Shown here piece after piece: positions 53,077 to 62,261 of a stretch of 64,000 bases of DNA. This DNA is from CAZWVI01 sp964637165 (lineage in GTDB: Bacteria; Planctomycetota; UBA1135), in the NCBI GenBank assembly GCA_964637165.1, contig CAZWVI010000010.1, forward strand, positions 20,695 to 84,694, written 5' to 3'. Made by a program: the position numbers and the translations under genes. Within the stretch, counting starts at the first letter, position 1. Every line of letters starts with the position of its first letter. The notes beneath the pieces were generated by a model, which had not been told where the DNA came from, ran no database searches, and saw only the letters and a program-made list of their open reading frames with translations.

Positions 53077-54516
53077 CTAAACTCTAACTCCACCTTCAGG
53101 AGCCTGGACACTCGCCCGTTCTCGCATCGCCGGCGCTACCACCTCGGCAATAAATTCATCGACCTGCTGAGGCGCACGACCGACAAAATTACGCGCGTTT
53201 ACCAATTCAACTAGTTGGTCTTTAACCGAGCGAAAAGATTCATCGGCTTCAATCCGTTCGAGCAGGTCATTGACACCATCTTCGGTTTTCAAACGCGCGG
53301 CTGCAGCATGTGAATGTACACGAATCCTTTCGTGCAAATCTTGACGATCACCGCCAGCTTGAACAGCTGCCATCAGAATTGATTCGGTTGCCATGAAAGG
53401 CATTTCTTTTTGCAAGTTAGCATCAATCACTTTGGGGTAAGCAACCAATCCTGAGGCCACATCGTTAACCAATAATAGAATTGCATCGGCGGCCAAAAAC
53501 GCCTCAGGAATCGCAATTCGGCGGTTAGCCGAATCGTCGAGAGTACGCTCTAACCACTGATTTGAAGCCGTATCCAGCGCATTAGGCACCAAGTTAAGCA
53601 AGTATCGAGACAGCGCACCAATCCGTTCACTTCGCATAGGGTTGCGCTTGTAAGGCATTGCTGACGAGCCAATTTGTTTCTTACCAAATGGCTCTTCCAA
53701 TTCACGGCGGTTGGCCATCAGACGCAAGTCAACAGCGAACTTTGCTGCTGATGCAGCAATACCAGAAACTGCATTCAGCACAACCCCATCCCACTTACGT
53801 GGATAAGTCTGTCCACACACTGCAACTGATTTAGAAAAGCCCATGCGTTCGGCAACCGCGCGATCTAAGACCCGCACCTTGTCGTGGTCGCCATCGAACA
53901 ATTGCAAAAAACTTGCCTGCGTTCCGGTTGTACCTTTCACTCCGCGGAATGGAAGTTGTTCAATGACCCGTTCGAGCTCTTCAAGGTCGAGCAAGAAATC
54001 TTGCAACCACAAACTTGCACGTTTTCCGAGAGTTGTCGGCTGTGCCGGTTGAAAGTGGGTAAAACCAAGTACTGGCTGGTCGCGCCACTCACGACAAAAA
54101 TCAGTCATCGAACGCACCACGCTGCATAAACGAGCACGCAACAACCGCAATCCATCTTTCATCAAAACTAAATCGGAACCGTCGGCTACGTAACATGAGG
54201 TCGCGCCAAGGTGAATAATCGGCTTGGCAGTAGGTGCCTTTTCGCCATACGCATGAACGTGCGCCATTACGTCGTGGCGCAATTCACTTTCAAGTTCTGC
54301 AACGCGGTCAAAGTCAATATCTTCACGCGCGGCACGTAATTCTGCAACTTGTTCGGCACTAACTTCGAGACCTAATTCGTGCTCACATTCAGCCAAGGCA
54401 ATCCACAAGTCGCGCCAAACCAAAGTGCGGCGCCGCGCGGAAAAGTTTTCTTGCATGGCTCGGCTTGCATAGCGAACAGCCAAAGGCGACGAGTATCTTG
54501 AATGTTGGTCGGTCAT
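53077..54516 (-). CDS. purB: Adenylosuccinate lyase
   Basis: 479 residues from the ATG at 54516, which shares a base with the vanZ-like stop. The opening is SRYSSPLAVRYASRAMQENF. Signature regions are HLGATSCYV, FTHFQPAQPTTLGKR, TTGTQASFLQLF and KQIGSSAMPYKRNPMRSER, the fumarase/lyase signature with the mobile catalytic loop. It cleaves SAICAR and adenylosuccinate in purine synthesis. Length and motifs match the long, eukaryote-like PurB branch. Last gene of the leftward ruvC-to-purB operon. Confidence 0.93.
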   Translation of the reverse strand: MTDQHSRYSSPLAVRYASRAMQENFSARRRTLVWRDLWIALAECEHELGLEVSAEQVAELRAAREDIDFDRVAELESELRHDVMAHVHAYGEKAPTAKPIIHLGATSCYVADGSDLVLMKDGLRLLRARLCSVVRSMTDFCREWRDQPVLGFTHFQPAQPTTLGKRASLWLQDFLLDLEELERVIEQLPFRGVKGTTGTQASFLQLFDGDHDKVRVLDRAVAERMGFSKSVAVCGQTYPRKWDGVVLNAVSGIAASAAKFAVDLRLMANRRELEEPFGKKQIGSSAMPYKRNPMRSERIGALSRYLLNLVPNALDTASNQWLERTLDDSANRRIAIPEAFLAADAILLLVNDVASGLVAYPKVIDANLQKEMPFMATESILMAAVQAGGDRQDLHERIRVHSHAAAARLKTEDGVNDLLERIEADESFRSVKDQLVELVNARNFVGRAPQQVDEFIAEVVAPAMRERASVQAPEGGVRV

Positions 54517-55019
54517 TAATTGATGAGTGGTAGTGGCCAAGGTGTCGAATCGAAACTAAACCATCCCCATGCGCAGAGCACAAGCAGGATGACAACTAAC
54601 AGGCTCAGGCCTGTTTTTACTTTTGGTGCTGGGCCAGATGCCCAGCGTGCTAATGCAATTGCCGAAAGGCCGCCGATTAAATCAGTGACGACATCTTGTA
54701 AATCCGAAGCGCGCGCGGGAACTGAAATTTGGTGCCATTCGTCGATTAGCCCAGCGACAGCGACAATTAGCAACACTAACAGTTGGGCCTTAAAACTATT
54801 TGGACCGCGGCTACCCCATAACAGTAGAGTCGATAAGGCGAATACCCCAAACAGAGGAGCGTGCCCGATTTGGAATAAAAATGGCAGGAGGTGGGAATCA
54901 CTCCCACCGCTTGGTTGATAACTAGAAACCCAAATCAACAAACAACACGCGGCCAGAAAAAATAGCGCGCGCAGTTGCTTAGATAATTTCGCGAGTGATG
55001 TATAGATTGCCAAACTCAA
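54516..55019 (-). CDS. VanZ-like membrane protein
   Basis: 167 residues, four to five membrane helices (LRALFFLAACCLLIWVSSY, GHAPLFGVFALSTLLLW, LLVLLIVAVAGLIDEWHQ, LSLLVVILLVLCAWGWF). GHAPLFGVFAL and LIDEWHQISVPARASDLQDV carry the H...F and E-x-x-Q...R-x-x-x-x-D signature of VanZ proteins. Function is unknown outside teicoplanin resistance clusters. Overlaps nadC by 4 bp. Confidence 0.8.
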   Translation of the reverse strand: MSLAIYTSLAKLSKQLRALFFLAACCLLIWVSSYQPSGGSDSHLLPFLFQIGHAPLFGVFALSTLLLWGSRGPNSFKAQLLVLLIVAVAGLIDEWHQISVPARASDLQDVVTDLIGGLSAIALARWASGPAPKVKTGLSLLVVILLVLCAWGWFSFDSTPWPLPLIN

Positions 55020-55879
55020 TTAACTGCTCCGTCAATATCCAAGTAGAAGGACAAATCCAAGGCTGGCGCGGAGTGAGTTAAAGCGCCGATTGAAACGCGG
55101 TCCACGCCAGTTACTGGCAAGTCGCCGACATTATGAGCGCCGAACCCCCCGCTTGCTTCTAGAACTGCTTTCGGGAAATCACTGCGAATAGTTGCAACCA
55201 CCGCTGGCAACTCGCTGGTCGAAAAATTATCTAGTAAAACATAATCGGCGCCAGCCGCAAGTGCGGCCAATGCCTCTTCGGTGGAGGTTGCCTCGACCCC
55301 AAGCGTTTTCCCGCCGGCGGCCAATTTGGCAAGGGCAACCGCCTCGCCATATTCTTTTCCGCAAAGCGCAAAATGGTTTTCTTTAATAAGCAGTTCGTCT
55401 GACAAATCGCGACGCTGATTATCGCCACCGCCATCGCGCACCGCGGCTTTTTGCAAATCACGTAAGCCGAATGCTGTTTTGCGCGTATCAAGCACTCTTA
55501 CCGATCCGGCAAGTTCCTGCATATTTCGCGTGGCGGTGGCAACTCCTGAAAGTTGTTGCAAGAGATTGAGGGCAGTTCGTTCAGCCGCCAACAAAGCGCG
55601 GGCTGGTCCATGACATTTCATAACCACATCACCAGGCGTAACCTCGTCGCCATTTGCACTAAACCATTCCTGAGTCATTTCTGGTGCGCACAATTTAAAG
55701 GCCACCTCGGCGCAAGCAATTCCAGAAAGGATGCCACGCTCACGCGCAACAATCGAACCATTGGCTGTTGCCTCGACTGGCACCAGCGCAATACTGGTAG
55801 CGTCTTGGCGGGCGCAGTCTTCAGCCAACGCGGATTCCACCAATGTGCGGATTTCGGAGTCCTCCCCTATTCGGTTCAT
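55016..55879 (-). CDS. nadC: Nicotinate-nucleotide pyrophosphorylase (quinolinate phosphoribosyltransferase)
   Basis: 287 residues. LAEDCARQDATSIALVP, ERTALNLLQQLSGVATATR, DTRKTAFGLRDLQKAAVRDG, GGGDNQRRDLSDELLIKENH and the phosphate-binding VLEASGGFGAHNVGD and VDRVSIGALTHSAP are the NadC series. It joins quinolinate to PRPP, giving nicotinate mononucleotide for NAD. Phe stands in DTRKTAFGLR where many members have Pro. nadA and nadB are not in the window. Confidence 0.93.
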   Translation of the reverse strand: MNRIGEDSEIRTLVESALAEDCARQDATSIALVPVEATANGSIVARERGILSGIACAEVAFKLCAPEMTQEWFSANGDEVTPGDVVMKCHGPARALLAAERTALNLLQQLSGVATATRNMQELAGSVRVLDTRKTAFGLRDLQKAAVRDGGGDNQRRDLSDELLIKENHFALCGKEYGEAVALAKLAAGGKTLGVEATSTEEALAALAAGADYVLLDNFSTSELPAVVATIRSDFPKAVLEASGGFGAHNVGDLPVTGVDRVSIGALTHSAPALDLSFYLDIDGAVN

Positions 55880-55888
55880 TGGGGTATT

Positions 55889-56224
55889 TTATCGGCGCGG
55901 GATTTTCCCTTGGCTGCGATACCAAGCTGACAATTCTTGACCAGTTTGTCGACTAAAGCCAGTCAGCAAATGAATGTTATCTGTGGTAACCGGAAAGCCT
56001 AGTTTGGCGCGCTGCTTAATTAGTTGTTGAGCACGGTGGTGACCAAATCCAGGCATCAATTTCAGTTCATGAATTCCGCTGGTCGCTAATTCAGGAAGCA
56101 GTCGATGTTGCACTAATTCATGCGGCTGCGGTCGATTGGGAGATTCAATGCGCCATGCCGCGGCGCGCAAGGCCGACAACCACAGAATCCCCACCAAGTA
56201 AATGGCGTCGGGTGTTTTGTTCAC
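55889..56224 (-). CDS. Small helix-hairpin-helix (ComEA-like) protein
   Basis: 111 residues with an N-terminal hydrophobic segment (IYLVGILWLSALRAAAW). Two helix-hairpin-helix elements follow: HELKLMPGFGHHRAQQLIKQ (hairpin PGFG) and DNIHLLTGFSRQTGQELSAW. ComEA proteins bind incoming DNA during transformation, but many related anchored HhH proteins have unknown jobs. Neighbour of ruvC in the same operon. Confidence 0.65.
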   Translation of the reverse strand: MNKTPDAIYLVGILWLSALRAAAWRIESPNRPQPHELVQHRLLPELATSGIHELKLMPGFGHHRAQQLIKQRAKLGFPVTTDNIHLLTGFSRQTGQELSAWYRSQGKIPRR

Positions 56225-56228
56225 CTAC

Positions 56229-56996
56229 CTAAGACGCAGCAGGTGCAGCTTGATTACTAGTTTTTTCAGCTTCTAGCGCCTGATATTGCTCGCGCATAAT
56301 TAAATCAATTGCGTGGTCAACATCCTCTTCCTCGAACAAAGCGATTTCGTTGTTGGAAGTTACAAATTTCACGTGGCCTTCTTGGCAATGCAAAGCGGCA
56401 AAATTGCCATTTCTTCCGCTGAGAAGTAGTGGCCAATTATTAAACAGCACGCTTACCGACGGTTGCACCAAGTTGCAGGCTTTAATCAAACGCTGGCAAT
56501 GCATGGAGCCGATTTCACACAACCCGGCCAATTCCCAATAAGGTGGTGCAAGACCACTCGGAAGTTCAATATTTAATTTAGGGCTGGTGCTCGCCTCGTT
56601 AAGACGAATTGAAATCACCCGCAAGGGAATTGCTTTAGCTAACAACTCCAATCGACGCCGAGCTTGGTCAATCGGACCAACGGTATAAACAACCGCCCGC
56701 GGATGGCAGTGGCTTTCACTTAATTTAGGAAAGCGTGCGGTGAATCGTCCTGGCTCATTTTGCAAGGCACTCATTACGTCGAGCAACACGTTTTCTAAAT
56801 CGGCACCACAATCTTCAGACCAGAAAAAAAGTAGCGGTTGGCCAGTTGCATCGGTGGCGCACAAATCGACCTGATGATCCTTGGATATAAGTAGCGGATC
56901 ATCTTGAAATTTAATACCAGGCTCACAATTACTAGAGAATTGTCGGAGCCAAGTAAAAAACTCAGTTGCAGACCAGGAGCCTGGGGTTGATGTCAT
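56229..56996 (-). CDS. Hypothetical cytoplasmic protein
   Basis: 255 residues, no signal peptide or membrane helix. Mixed alpha/beta with Trp/Phe-rich start (WSATEFFTWLRQFSSNC), a central ARFPKLSESHCHPRAVVYTV and a C-terminal acidic helix (FEEEDVDHAIDLIMREQYQA) followed by an Ala/Ser/Pro tail. VDLCATDATGQPLLFFWSED looks nuclease- or adaptor-like, but no catalytic motif can be shown. Its start overlaps the ruvC stop (ATGA). Confidence 0.55.
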   Translation of the reverse strand: MTSTPGSWSATEFFTWLRQFSSNCEPGIKFQDDPLLISKDHQVDLCATDATGQPLLFFWSEDCGADLENVLLDVMSALQNEPGRFTARFPKLSESHCHPRAVVYTVGPIDQARRRLELLAKAIPLRVISIRLNEASTSPKLNIELPSGLAPPYWELAGLCEIGSMHCQRLIKACNLVQPSVSVLFNNWPLLLSGRNGNFAALHCQEGHVKFVTSNNEIALFEEEDVDHAIDLIMREQYQALEAEKTSNQAAPAAS

Positions 56997-57535
56997 TGAG
57001 GAGATGCGCCTGGTGGAATCCCAGAACGCGCGGGTTCATTATGAACATCTGCAACCTGCTCTTCAAGTGCTGCGCACAAAGCAATTGCTAGGGAATCGCT
57101 TTCGTCGAAGTTTTCAAAGTGTGGAGCTATCTCAAGTTGTGCGGCGACCAGGGCCGCTACTTGCTCTTTACTGGCGGTGCCGCTGCCGGCAACCCGCCGT
57201 TTGACCAAAGCCGGAGGGATTTCCAGCAACTCACATTCCGCTTCGGCTGTCGTCACCATCAAGACTCCGCGCGCCTCGCCTAAACGCAGTGCTGACCGAG
57301 CATTACGTCCGATAAAGGCACTTTCCAGGACAACTAAATCAGGGCCGTATTGTTTTAGCGATTCCAGAAAATGGGTGCGCAATCTAGTCAGGCGGTCCAA
57401 CAAGGGAGCACTATTGCCTAGCTTGTAAACTCCTGATGCGACCCGCGAGGGGCGTCCGGAGGAATCGACGTCCAATACCGCCCACCCGCAAAATCGCGTG
57501 CCAGGGTCGATTCCAAGAATCCGCCGTGAAGCCAT
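56993..57535 (-). CDS. ruvC: Holliday junction resolvase RuvC
   Basis: 180 residues. Catalytic acids are Asp10 (RILGIDPGT), Glu71 (VVLESAFIG), Asp144 and Asp147 (NFDESDSLAIALCAA). GEARGVLMVTTAEAE and the Lys/Arg loop PALVKRRVAGSGTASKEQV match the family. RuvC cuts Holliday junctions during recombination. ruvA and ruvB do not follow; recG is about 56 kb away at the window start. Confidence 0.92.
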   Translation of the reverse strand: MASRRILGIDPGTRFCGWAVLDVDSSGRPSRVASGVYKLGNSAPLLDRLTRLRTHFLESLKQYGPDLVVLESAFIGRNARSALRLGEARGVLMVTTAEAECELLEIPPALVKRRVAGSGTASKEQVAALVAAQLEIAPHFENFDESDSLAIALCAALEEQVADVHNEPARSGIPPGASPQ

Positions 57536-57581
57536 GAAGGAATCCTAACTTCCCCGATGGCTCTCTCCTAAAATCATCTTT

Positions 57582-58280
57582 GTGCTGAACGATACTGCCA
57601 TCATCATTCTTGCCGCCGGGCAAGGCCGACGACTCGGGCGCGGCAATAAGGCCTTATTGCCGCTGGGGGGTCGTGCACTTTTGAGTCACTCAACCAACGC
57701 CGCTCGCAACAGCCAATGCCTTGGACAACTAATTTTGGTGATGAACCCTGAAGATTTGCAGGCCCTCGAATCGGAGTGGGGAATTACTCCGCAAGATCTT
57801 GGTGTTGACGACGTGGTTGCTGGCGGACCTGAACGATGGCTAAGCAGTCAGGCCGGCTTATCCAAGGTCGCCCCCGAAATGGAATACGTGTTGGTTCATG
57901 ATTGCGCTCGGGCATTAGTCAGTGCAGATATTTTCGATAATGTTGCCACTGAAGTGCGCCAACATGGTTGTGCGTTAGCGGCCCAACAAATTGCCGACAC
58001 CATTAAACGTAGCGGCCCCGATCAACGAGTAGCCGAAACCGTTGCCCGTGAATCAATGTGGGCTGCGCAAACCCCACAAGGCGCCAAATGCGCACTTCTT
58101 AAACGCGCCTTTGAGCAGTGGCCTGCGGCAAACCCAGTGCCGACTGATGAAGCGATGTTACTTGAAGCGATTGGTGAACATCCGTGCCTGGTCCCTTCAA
58201 ATACGCCCAACTTCAAAGTGACTACCCCTACTGACTTTGCCACTGCCGCGGCAATCCTTGAACTTACTTCAAAAATATGA
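57582..58280 (+). CDS. ispD: 2-C-methyl-D-erythritol 4-phosphate cytidylyltransferase
   Basis: 232 residues from a GTG at 57582. AIIILAAGQGRRLGRGNKAL is the CTP-binding loop, then VVAGGPERWLSSQAGL, YVLVHDCARALVS and AQTPQGAKCALL, all IspD motifs. Third step of the MEP isoprenoid pathway. Overlaps ispF by 4 bp (ATGA), so the two enzymes are translated together but not fused. Confidence 0.93.
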   Translation: MLNDTAIIILAAGQGRRLGRGNKALLPLGGRALLSHSTNAARNSQCLGQLILVMNPEDLQALESEWGITPQDLGVDDVVAGGPERWLSSQAGLSKVAPEMEYVLVHDCARALVSADIFDNVATEVRQHGCALAAQQIADTIKRSGPDQRVAETVARESMWAAQTPQGAKCALLKRAFEQWPAANPVPTDEAMLLEAIGEHPCLVPSNTPNFKVTTPTDFATAAAILELTSKI

Positions 58281-58759
58281 TTACTTTGCCCCGCATTGGA
58301 ATTGGTTATGACTCCCACAAACTTGCAAGTGGACTTGCTTGCAAACTTGGCGGCGTAGTTTTCGACTCGCCGGTCGGGCCGGTTGGCCATTCAGATGCCG
58401 ACGCAGTACTTCATGCTGTATGTGACGCATTACTTGGGGCGGCCGGGCTAAATGATTTAGGCACAACTTTCCCAGATAGTGACCCGCAATGGCACAACGC
58501 TGACTCACGCAAGTTTGTGCACGCGACGATGGCTAAACTTAAAAAACTTCGCCTAACAGTTTGCAGTTGCGACATTGTGGTCATTTGTGACCAACCAAAA
58601 ATCGGCCCAATGCGCGAAGCAATTCGCGCGCAACTTAGTGAACTGTTAAATGTCTCGCCTGACCGCGTAAACATAAAAGGTAAAACTACCGAGGGCGGAG
58701 ATTCTTCGCGAATCGAAGTGACCGCGGTCACACTTTTAGTAACAGGTATTAGTCGTTAG
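58277..58759 (+). CDS. ispF: 2-C-methyl-D-erythritol 2,4-cyclodiphosphate synthase
   Basis: 160 residues. IGIGYDSHKL holds the zinc ligands Asp and His, GHSDADAVLHAVCDALLGAAG is the signature, then TTFPDSDPQW and VNIKGKTTEG. Forms the cyclodiphosphate in the MEP pathway as a trimer. The 3' end overlaps the convergent ABC transporter gene by 11 bp. Confidence 0.94.
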   Translation: MITLPRIGIGYDSHKLASGLACKLGGVVFDSPVGPVGHSDADAVLHAVCDALLGAAGLNDLGTTFPDSDPQWHNADSRKFVHATMAKLKKLRLTVCSCDIVVICDQPKIGPMREAIRAQLSELLNVSPDRVNIKGKTTEGGDSSRIEVTAVTLLVTGISR

Positions 58760-60617
58760 TTTGAATGGCCCACAATTTAGCGTAAGCACCTTGCTCGGCT
58801 AAAAGTTCTTCATGGGTGCCGGCTTCAACTAAGCGCCCTTCATCTAAAACATAAATACGGTCGGCGCTCAATACCGTGCTTAAGCGGTGCGCAATCACAA
58901 TAGTTGTGCGGCCTTCCATCAAAGCCTCTAAAGCTTTTTGCACGCGGCGTTCGGATTCAGAATCTAGCGAACTGGTTGCTTCATCAAGCAACAACACGTC
59001 GGCATTTTTGAGAATGGCGCGCGCGATAGTTACGCGTTGAGCTTGGCCGCCAGATAATCGTGAACCGGCCTCGCCAATTTCGGTGTCTAAACCTTGCGGC
59101 AATGCATCAATAAAGTCATCTAAGAAGGCGGCGCGGCAGGCCGCTTCAATTTCCGCATCGCTTGCTTCAGGGCGGCCATAACGGACGTTTTCGCGGAGGC
59201 TCGTTTGGAACAAGAATGGTCGCTGTGAGACCACCGCGATGTTTTTCAGCCAATCAGCCAATTTCAATTCGCGCAAATCGATGCCATCAACTTCAATAAC
59301 TCCGGCTTGCGGATCGAAAAAGCGCGCTACTAAATCGAGCAAAGTGCTTTTTCCAGCACCTGAAGCACCAACTAGGGCAACTGTTTGACCTTTAGCAACC
59401 GACAAGTTTAAATCTTTAATCGCTAGCTCGTTTTCAGAATTATTAGCGGTTTTCCCATTTGCATAAGAAAAATTCAAGTCGCGAAATTCGATTCCCGATT
59501 GCAGACCACTAAAGTTTCGAGGATTAGGCCCATCACCGATTTCTGGTTGCAGGTCAAAAACCTCGAACACCCGTTGCGTGGCCCCCATTGAAGTGTAAAC
59601 AATCGATGCGGCTTTGGTTAAACGTTTAACCGAATTGAACATAACCGCCACAGCGGCAAAGAAAGCCATCATCGAGCCGGCATCCTTAAACAGTGGCGTG
59701 AATTGATTTAATAAAGCAATTGCGCCGACCACTAAACCGATTCCACCAAAGGAAAAGAAGTTAGTCATCGCCAAACTCATCGCTTGGGTTTTGACCATTT
59801 TGTCGGTTTGCTTGACGAAGTTTTGGTTGGTCTTGCGGTATTCGTCTACCTCGCGTTGCTCCATTCCAAACACTTTCACTTCGCGAATGCCCGAGAACAT
59901 TTGCATCATGGTTTGAGTGGCATCGCCTAAACGAGCTTGTGACTTAGCACTGCGACGCCGCACTTTGGGGCCCAACTTAATTACTGGTAATGCCAAGATG
60001 GGCAAGAAAATCAACATTCCCAAAGTAGCTTTAGGCGCGGCCAAGTAAGCCATGAAAAATCCACCCAACACATTGAATGGTTCTTGCACTAACTCTTCGA
60101 CAACCAACAACATCACTCGCAAGCTGGTGCCAACGTCTGAGGTTAGCCGTGACATCAAGTCACCCAGGCGACGCTTTGAATGATAGGACAAATCTAAATC
60201 AAGAACGTGGGCCGCCAAATCCTGACGTAGGTCGGTGACCATCCAAACTCCCAACATGCGCGAAAGTCGCAAGAAGAAAAACTGAATACTGGCAAATAAT
60301 AATGCGCTAAGGAGTAAAGTCGCAGAAATAACCAAAACCGTTGAAACAGTTTGGTTAGTGCCAAAAACACTTACGCCTTGAAGTACTTCACTTAACCATG
60401 CATCAAATTTATCAAGACCGGACAAGTCGCCGGCAGGGCCGACTGATTCACCAGGAAATAATAAATTAACTAGTGGTTTTAATAACGCCAGATTGGCCTT
60501 TGAACCAACCGCGGCAATCGCTCCCAAAAGCACAACCGCCACCGCGCGACCACGGTAGCGGCTGAGGTAAGGCCAAAGCCGCTTAAATGTTTCTGCGACG
60601 CCAGGGCCTTTAGCCAA
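58749..60617 (-). CDS. MsbA-like ABC transporter (membrane domain fused to ATPase)
   Basis: 622 residues. Six-helix membrane domain (about 25-340), then the ATPase: Walker A GASGAGKS (417-424), Q-loop VVSQRPFLFQ, signature LSGGQAQR (521-528), Walker B VLLLDEATSSLD (Asp545, Glu546) and the H-loop VIAHRLSTV. A complete half-transporter exporter. MsbA flips lipid A core, and close relatives export lipids or drugs, so the cargo is open. An LPS-like lipid would fit the glycan cluster at 3-12 kb. Confidence 0.86.
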   Translation of the reverse strand: MAKGPGVAETFKRLWPYLSRYRGRAVAVVLLGAIAAVGSKANLALLKPLVNLLFPGESVGPAGDLSGLDKFDAWLSEVLQGVSVFGTNQTVSTVLVISATLLLSALLFASIQFFFLRLSRMLGVWMVTDLRQDLAAHVLDLDLSYHSKRRLGDLMSRLTSDVGTSLRVMLLVVEELVQEPFNVLGGFFMAYLAAPKATLGMLIFLPILALPVIKLGPKVRRRSAKSQARLGDATQTMMQMFSGIREVKVFGMEQREVDEYRKTNQNFVKQTDKMVKTQAMSLAMTNFFSFGGIGLVVGAIALLNQFTPLFKDAGSMMAFFAAVAVMFNSVKRLTKAASIVYTSMGATQRVFEVFDLQPEIGDGPNPRNFSGLQSGIEFRDLNFSYANGKTANNSENELAIKDLNLSVAKGQTVALVGASGAGKSTLLDLVARFFDPQAGVIEVDGIDLRELKLADWLKNIAVVSQRPFLFQTSLRENVRYGRPEASDAEIEAACRAAFLDDFIDALPQGLDTEIGEAGSRLSGGQAQRVTIARAILKNADVLLLDEATSSLDSESERRVQKALEALMEGRTTIVIAHRLSTVLSADRIYVLDEGRLVEAGTHEELLAEQGAYAKLWAIQTND

Positions 60618-60637
60618 GCTTTATTTACTCCTTTAAA

Positions 60638-62194
60638 TTACAGGTTCAAGCCTTTCAAGAACTTCATGAATTCCGAGTTCAAGTAATCGCTTTCAACTAA
60701 GTACTTGTGGCGCTCATCATTTTCCGGATCCAATACTTTGACTGGTGCTGCAAACTTGTTGAGCTTGAAGATGTATGAACCGGTACAACCAGAAACTGGG
60801 CCGTAAATCTTTCCGGGCTCCGCGTCGAAGAAAATTTGATCTGCAACTGAGACACCGTAAAGGAATTCAACAAATTCGTTTTCGCCAAGGAATTCTTTAA
60901 GTGGGTTGTAACGCTGGGCGCCAAATCGTCCACGGTTTGGCTTAGGTGCTCCAGCTGGCGCACCAGGTACTGATTCCGGCAAATCGGAATACTTCATCAA
61001 GGTCTCTTCCCAAGAAGTTCCAGCGGCCAATTCGGCAGCAGCTTCTTGTGCGCGTACGGCTGCTTCAGCGAAAGGATCGCCCTCCATGGCGTAGCGGCCA
61101 GTGGCCATACTACGTGCGGAAAGCAAGATAACTTCACAGTCAGCTTGACCGTCGCCCAAGAAATTATTGCGCGCAGCGGCGTTAGCCATCATCGCTTCTT
61201 GGTTGTACTTGCCATCTTCACCAAGCAAGGTGTCCTTAAAGGATTGCTTCAAACGGTAAACTTGGTTGTAAATTTCCATCGAAGGGTAGCCAAGGAATTG
61301 CAGGGCAACCATTTCGTATGAGATCGGTGAATTTTCGTACTCAACTTTTTCCTCGGCAATACGTGCAAGCGCATCTGCATTGGAAATCAATGAACCAGTC
61401 TCACTTAACTTTGCTTCTGCAGCGGCAAGAATCTTAACCAAGAGACTGGCGCGGTCGCGTTCGACTGGGCCAACCAGTAGGTCCATTTTGGCAATCAAAT
61501 CAGCAGTGGTGAAATCATTGCCATTGATTTGCAAGGCAACTCCTTCGGCCAATCCGTCAAATGGGTATTTGATTTCAGCTTGCTCCCATAACCAACGCAT
61601 AAAGTATGGGCGCAGAATCATTTGAAGCATTGATTCATCAACTTTGAAACGCTCACCCTTTGCCCATGATTCTTCAAAGGCTTTGCGGGTGCCAACAACC
61701 ATGCTGTCATACATGGAGTTAGGCTGATCTTTTTGAAAGATTTCCGCAAGCTGGTCTTCGCGCCACTCTTCTGGGTTGGAAGGGAACAACAAGCGGTCAA
61801 TCAACATCACGTTGCGCGCTTCATTGCGGTAGGACTCTTCGGTGTGACCAGTTGCGGCAACTTGCTCCCAAAAATCGGCAGTGGGATCTTTTTGCAGCAT
61901 ATTGCTTTTTAAAGTCTCCAAATGAGCGTCCATTTCTTCTTTGGAAATTTCATACAACCCAGCATCGTCACCGTCGGCAATGCGACGTTCACGCTCAGCC
62001 TGGACTAAAGCGCCGACTACAACTTGATTGATGCGGTTAGCACCAGCAGTGTGAACCAGTGCCAACTCGACGGAATGTCCGCCGTTAGAAGCACTTGAGG
62101 TAGACGTATTGAGCTCCTCTTCACTACCACACGCAGTAAAACTGAGTAGGGCAACAGGAAGTAGGAGCGACTTGATTTTTATTAGGCTTTTCAT
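60638..62194 (-). CDS. Large exported lipoprotein with SurA/PPIase-like organisation
   Basis: 518 residues from the ATG at 62194 (MKSLIKIKSLLLPVALLSF, lipobox LSFTAC); a longer version would run through the divergent promoter. A mostly helical body (REARNVMLIDRLLF and others) precedes a C-terminal region RFGAQRYNPLKEFLGENEF, FFDAEPGKIYGPVSGCTGSY and IFKLNKF. This follows the parvulin pattern of a loop, 'GxIxGPV' and a final strand. It could be a periplasmic chaperone or an inactive relative. No clear active-site His or Asp was identified. Confidence 0.6.
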   Translation of the reverse strand: MKSLIKIKSLLLPVALLSFTACGSEEELNTSTSSASNGGHSVELALVHTAGANRINQVVVGALVQAERERRIADGDDAGLYEISKEEMDAHLETLKSNMLQKDPTADFWEQVAATGHTEESYRNEARNVMLIDRLLFPSNPEEWREDQLAEIFQKDQPNSMYDSMVVGTRKAFEESWAKGERFKVDESMLQMILRPYFMRWLWEQAEIKYPFDGLAEGVALQINGNDFTTADLIAKMDLLVGPVERDRASLLVKILAAAEAKLSETGSLISNADALARIAEEKVEYENSPISYEMVALQFLGYPSMEIYNQVYRLKQSFKDTLLGEDGKYNQEAMMANAAARNNFLGDGQADCEVILLSARSMATGRYAMEGDPFAEAAVRAQEAAAELAAGTSWEETLMKYSDLPESVPGAPAGAPKPNRGRFGAQRYNPLKEFLGENEFVEFLYGVSVADQIFFDAEPGKIYGPVSGCTGSYIFKLNKFAAPVKVLDPENDERHKYLVESDYLNSEFMKFLKGLNL

Positions 62195-62261
62195 GAGGTT
62201 CAACGAAACTTGTCGAGTAGCGTATTCTACGCTACGCCTAGGATTTAGATAATCCCCTTTC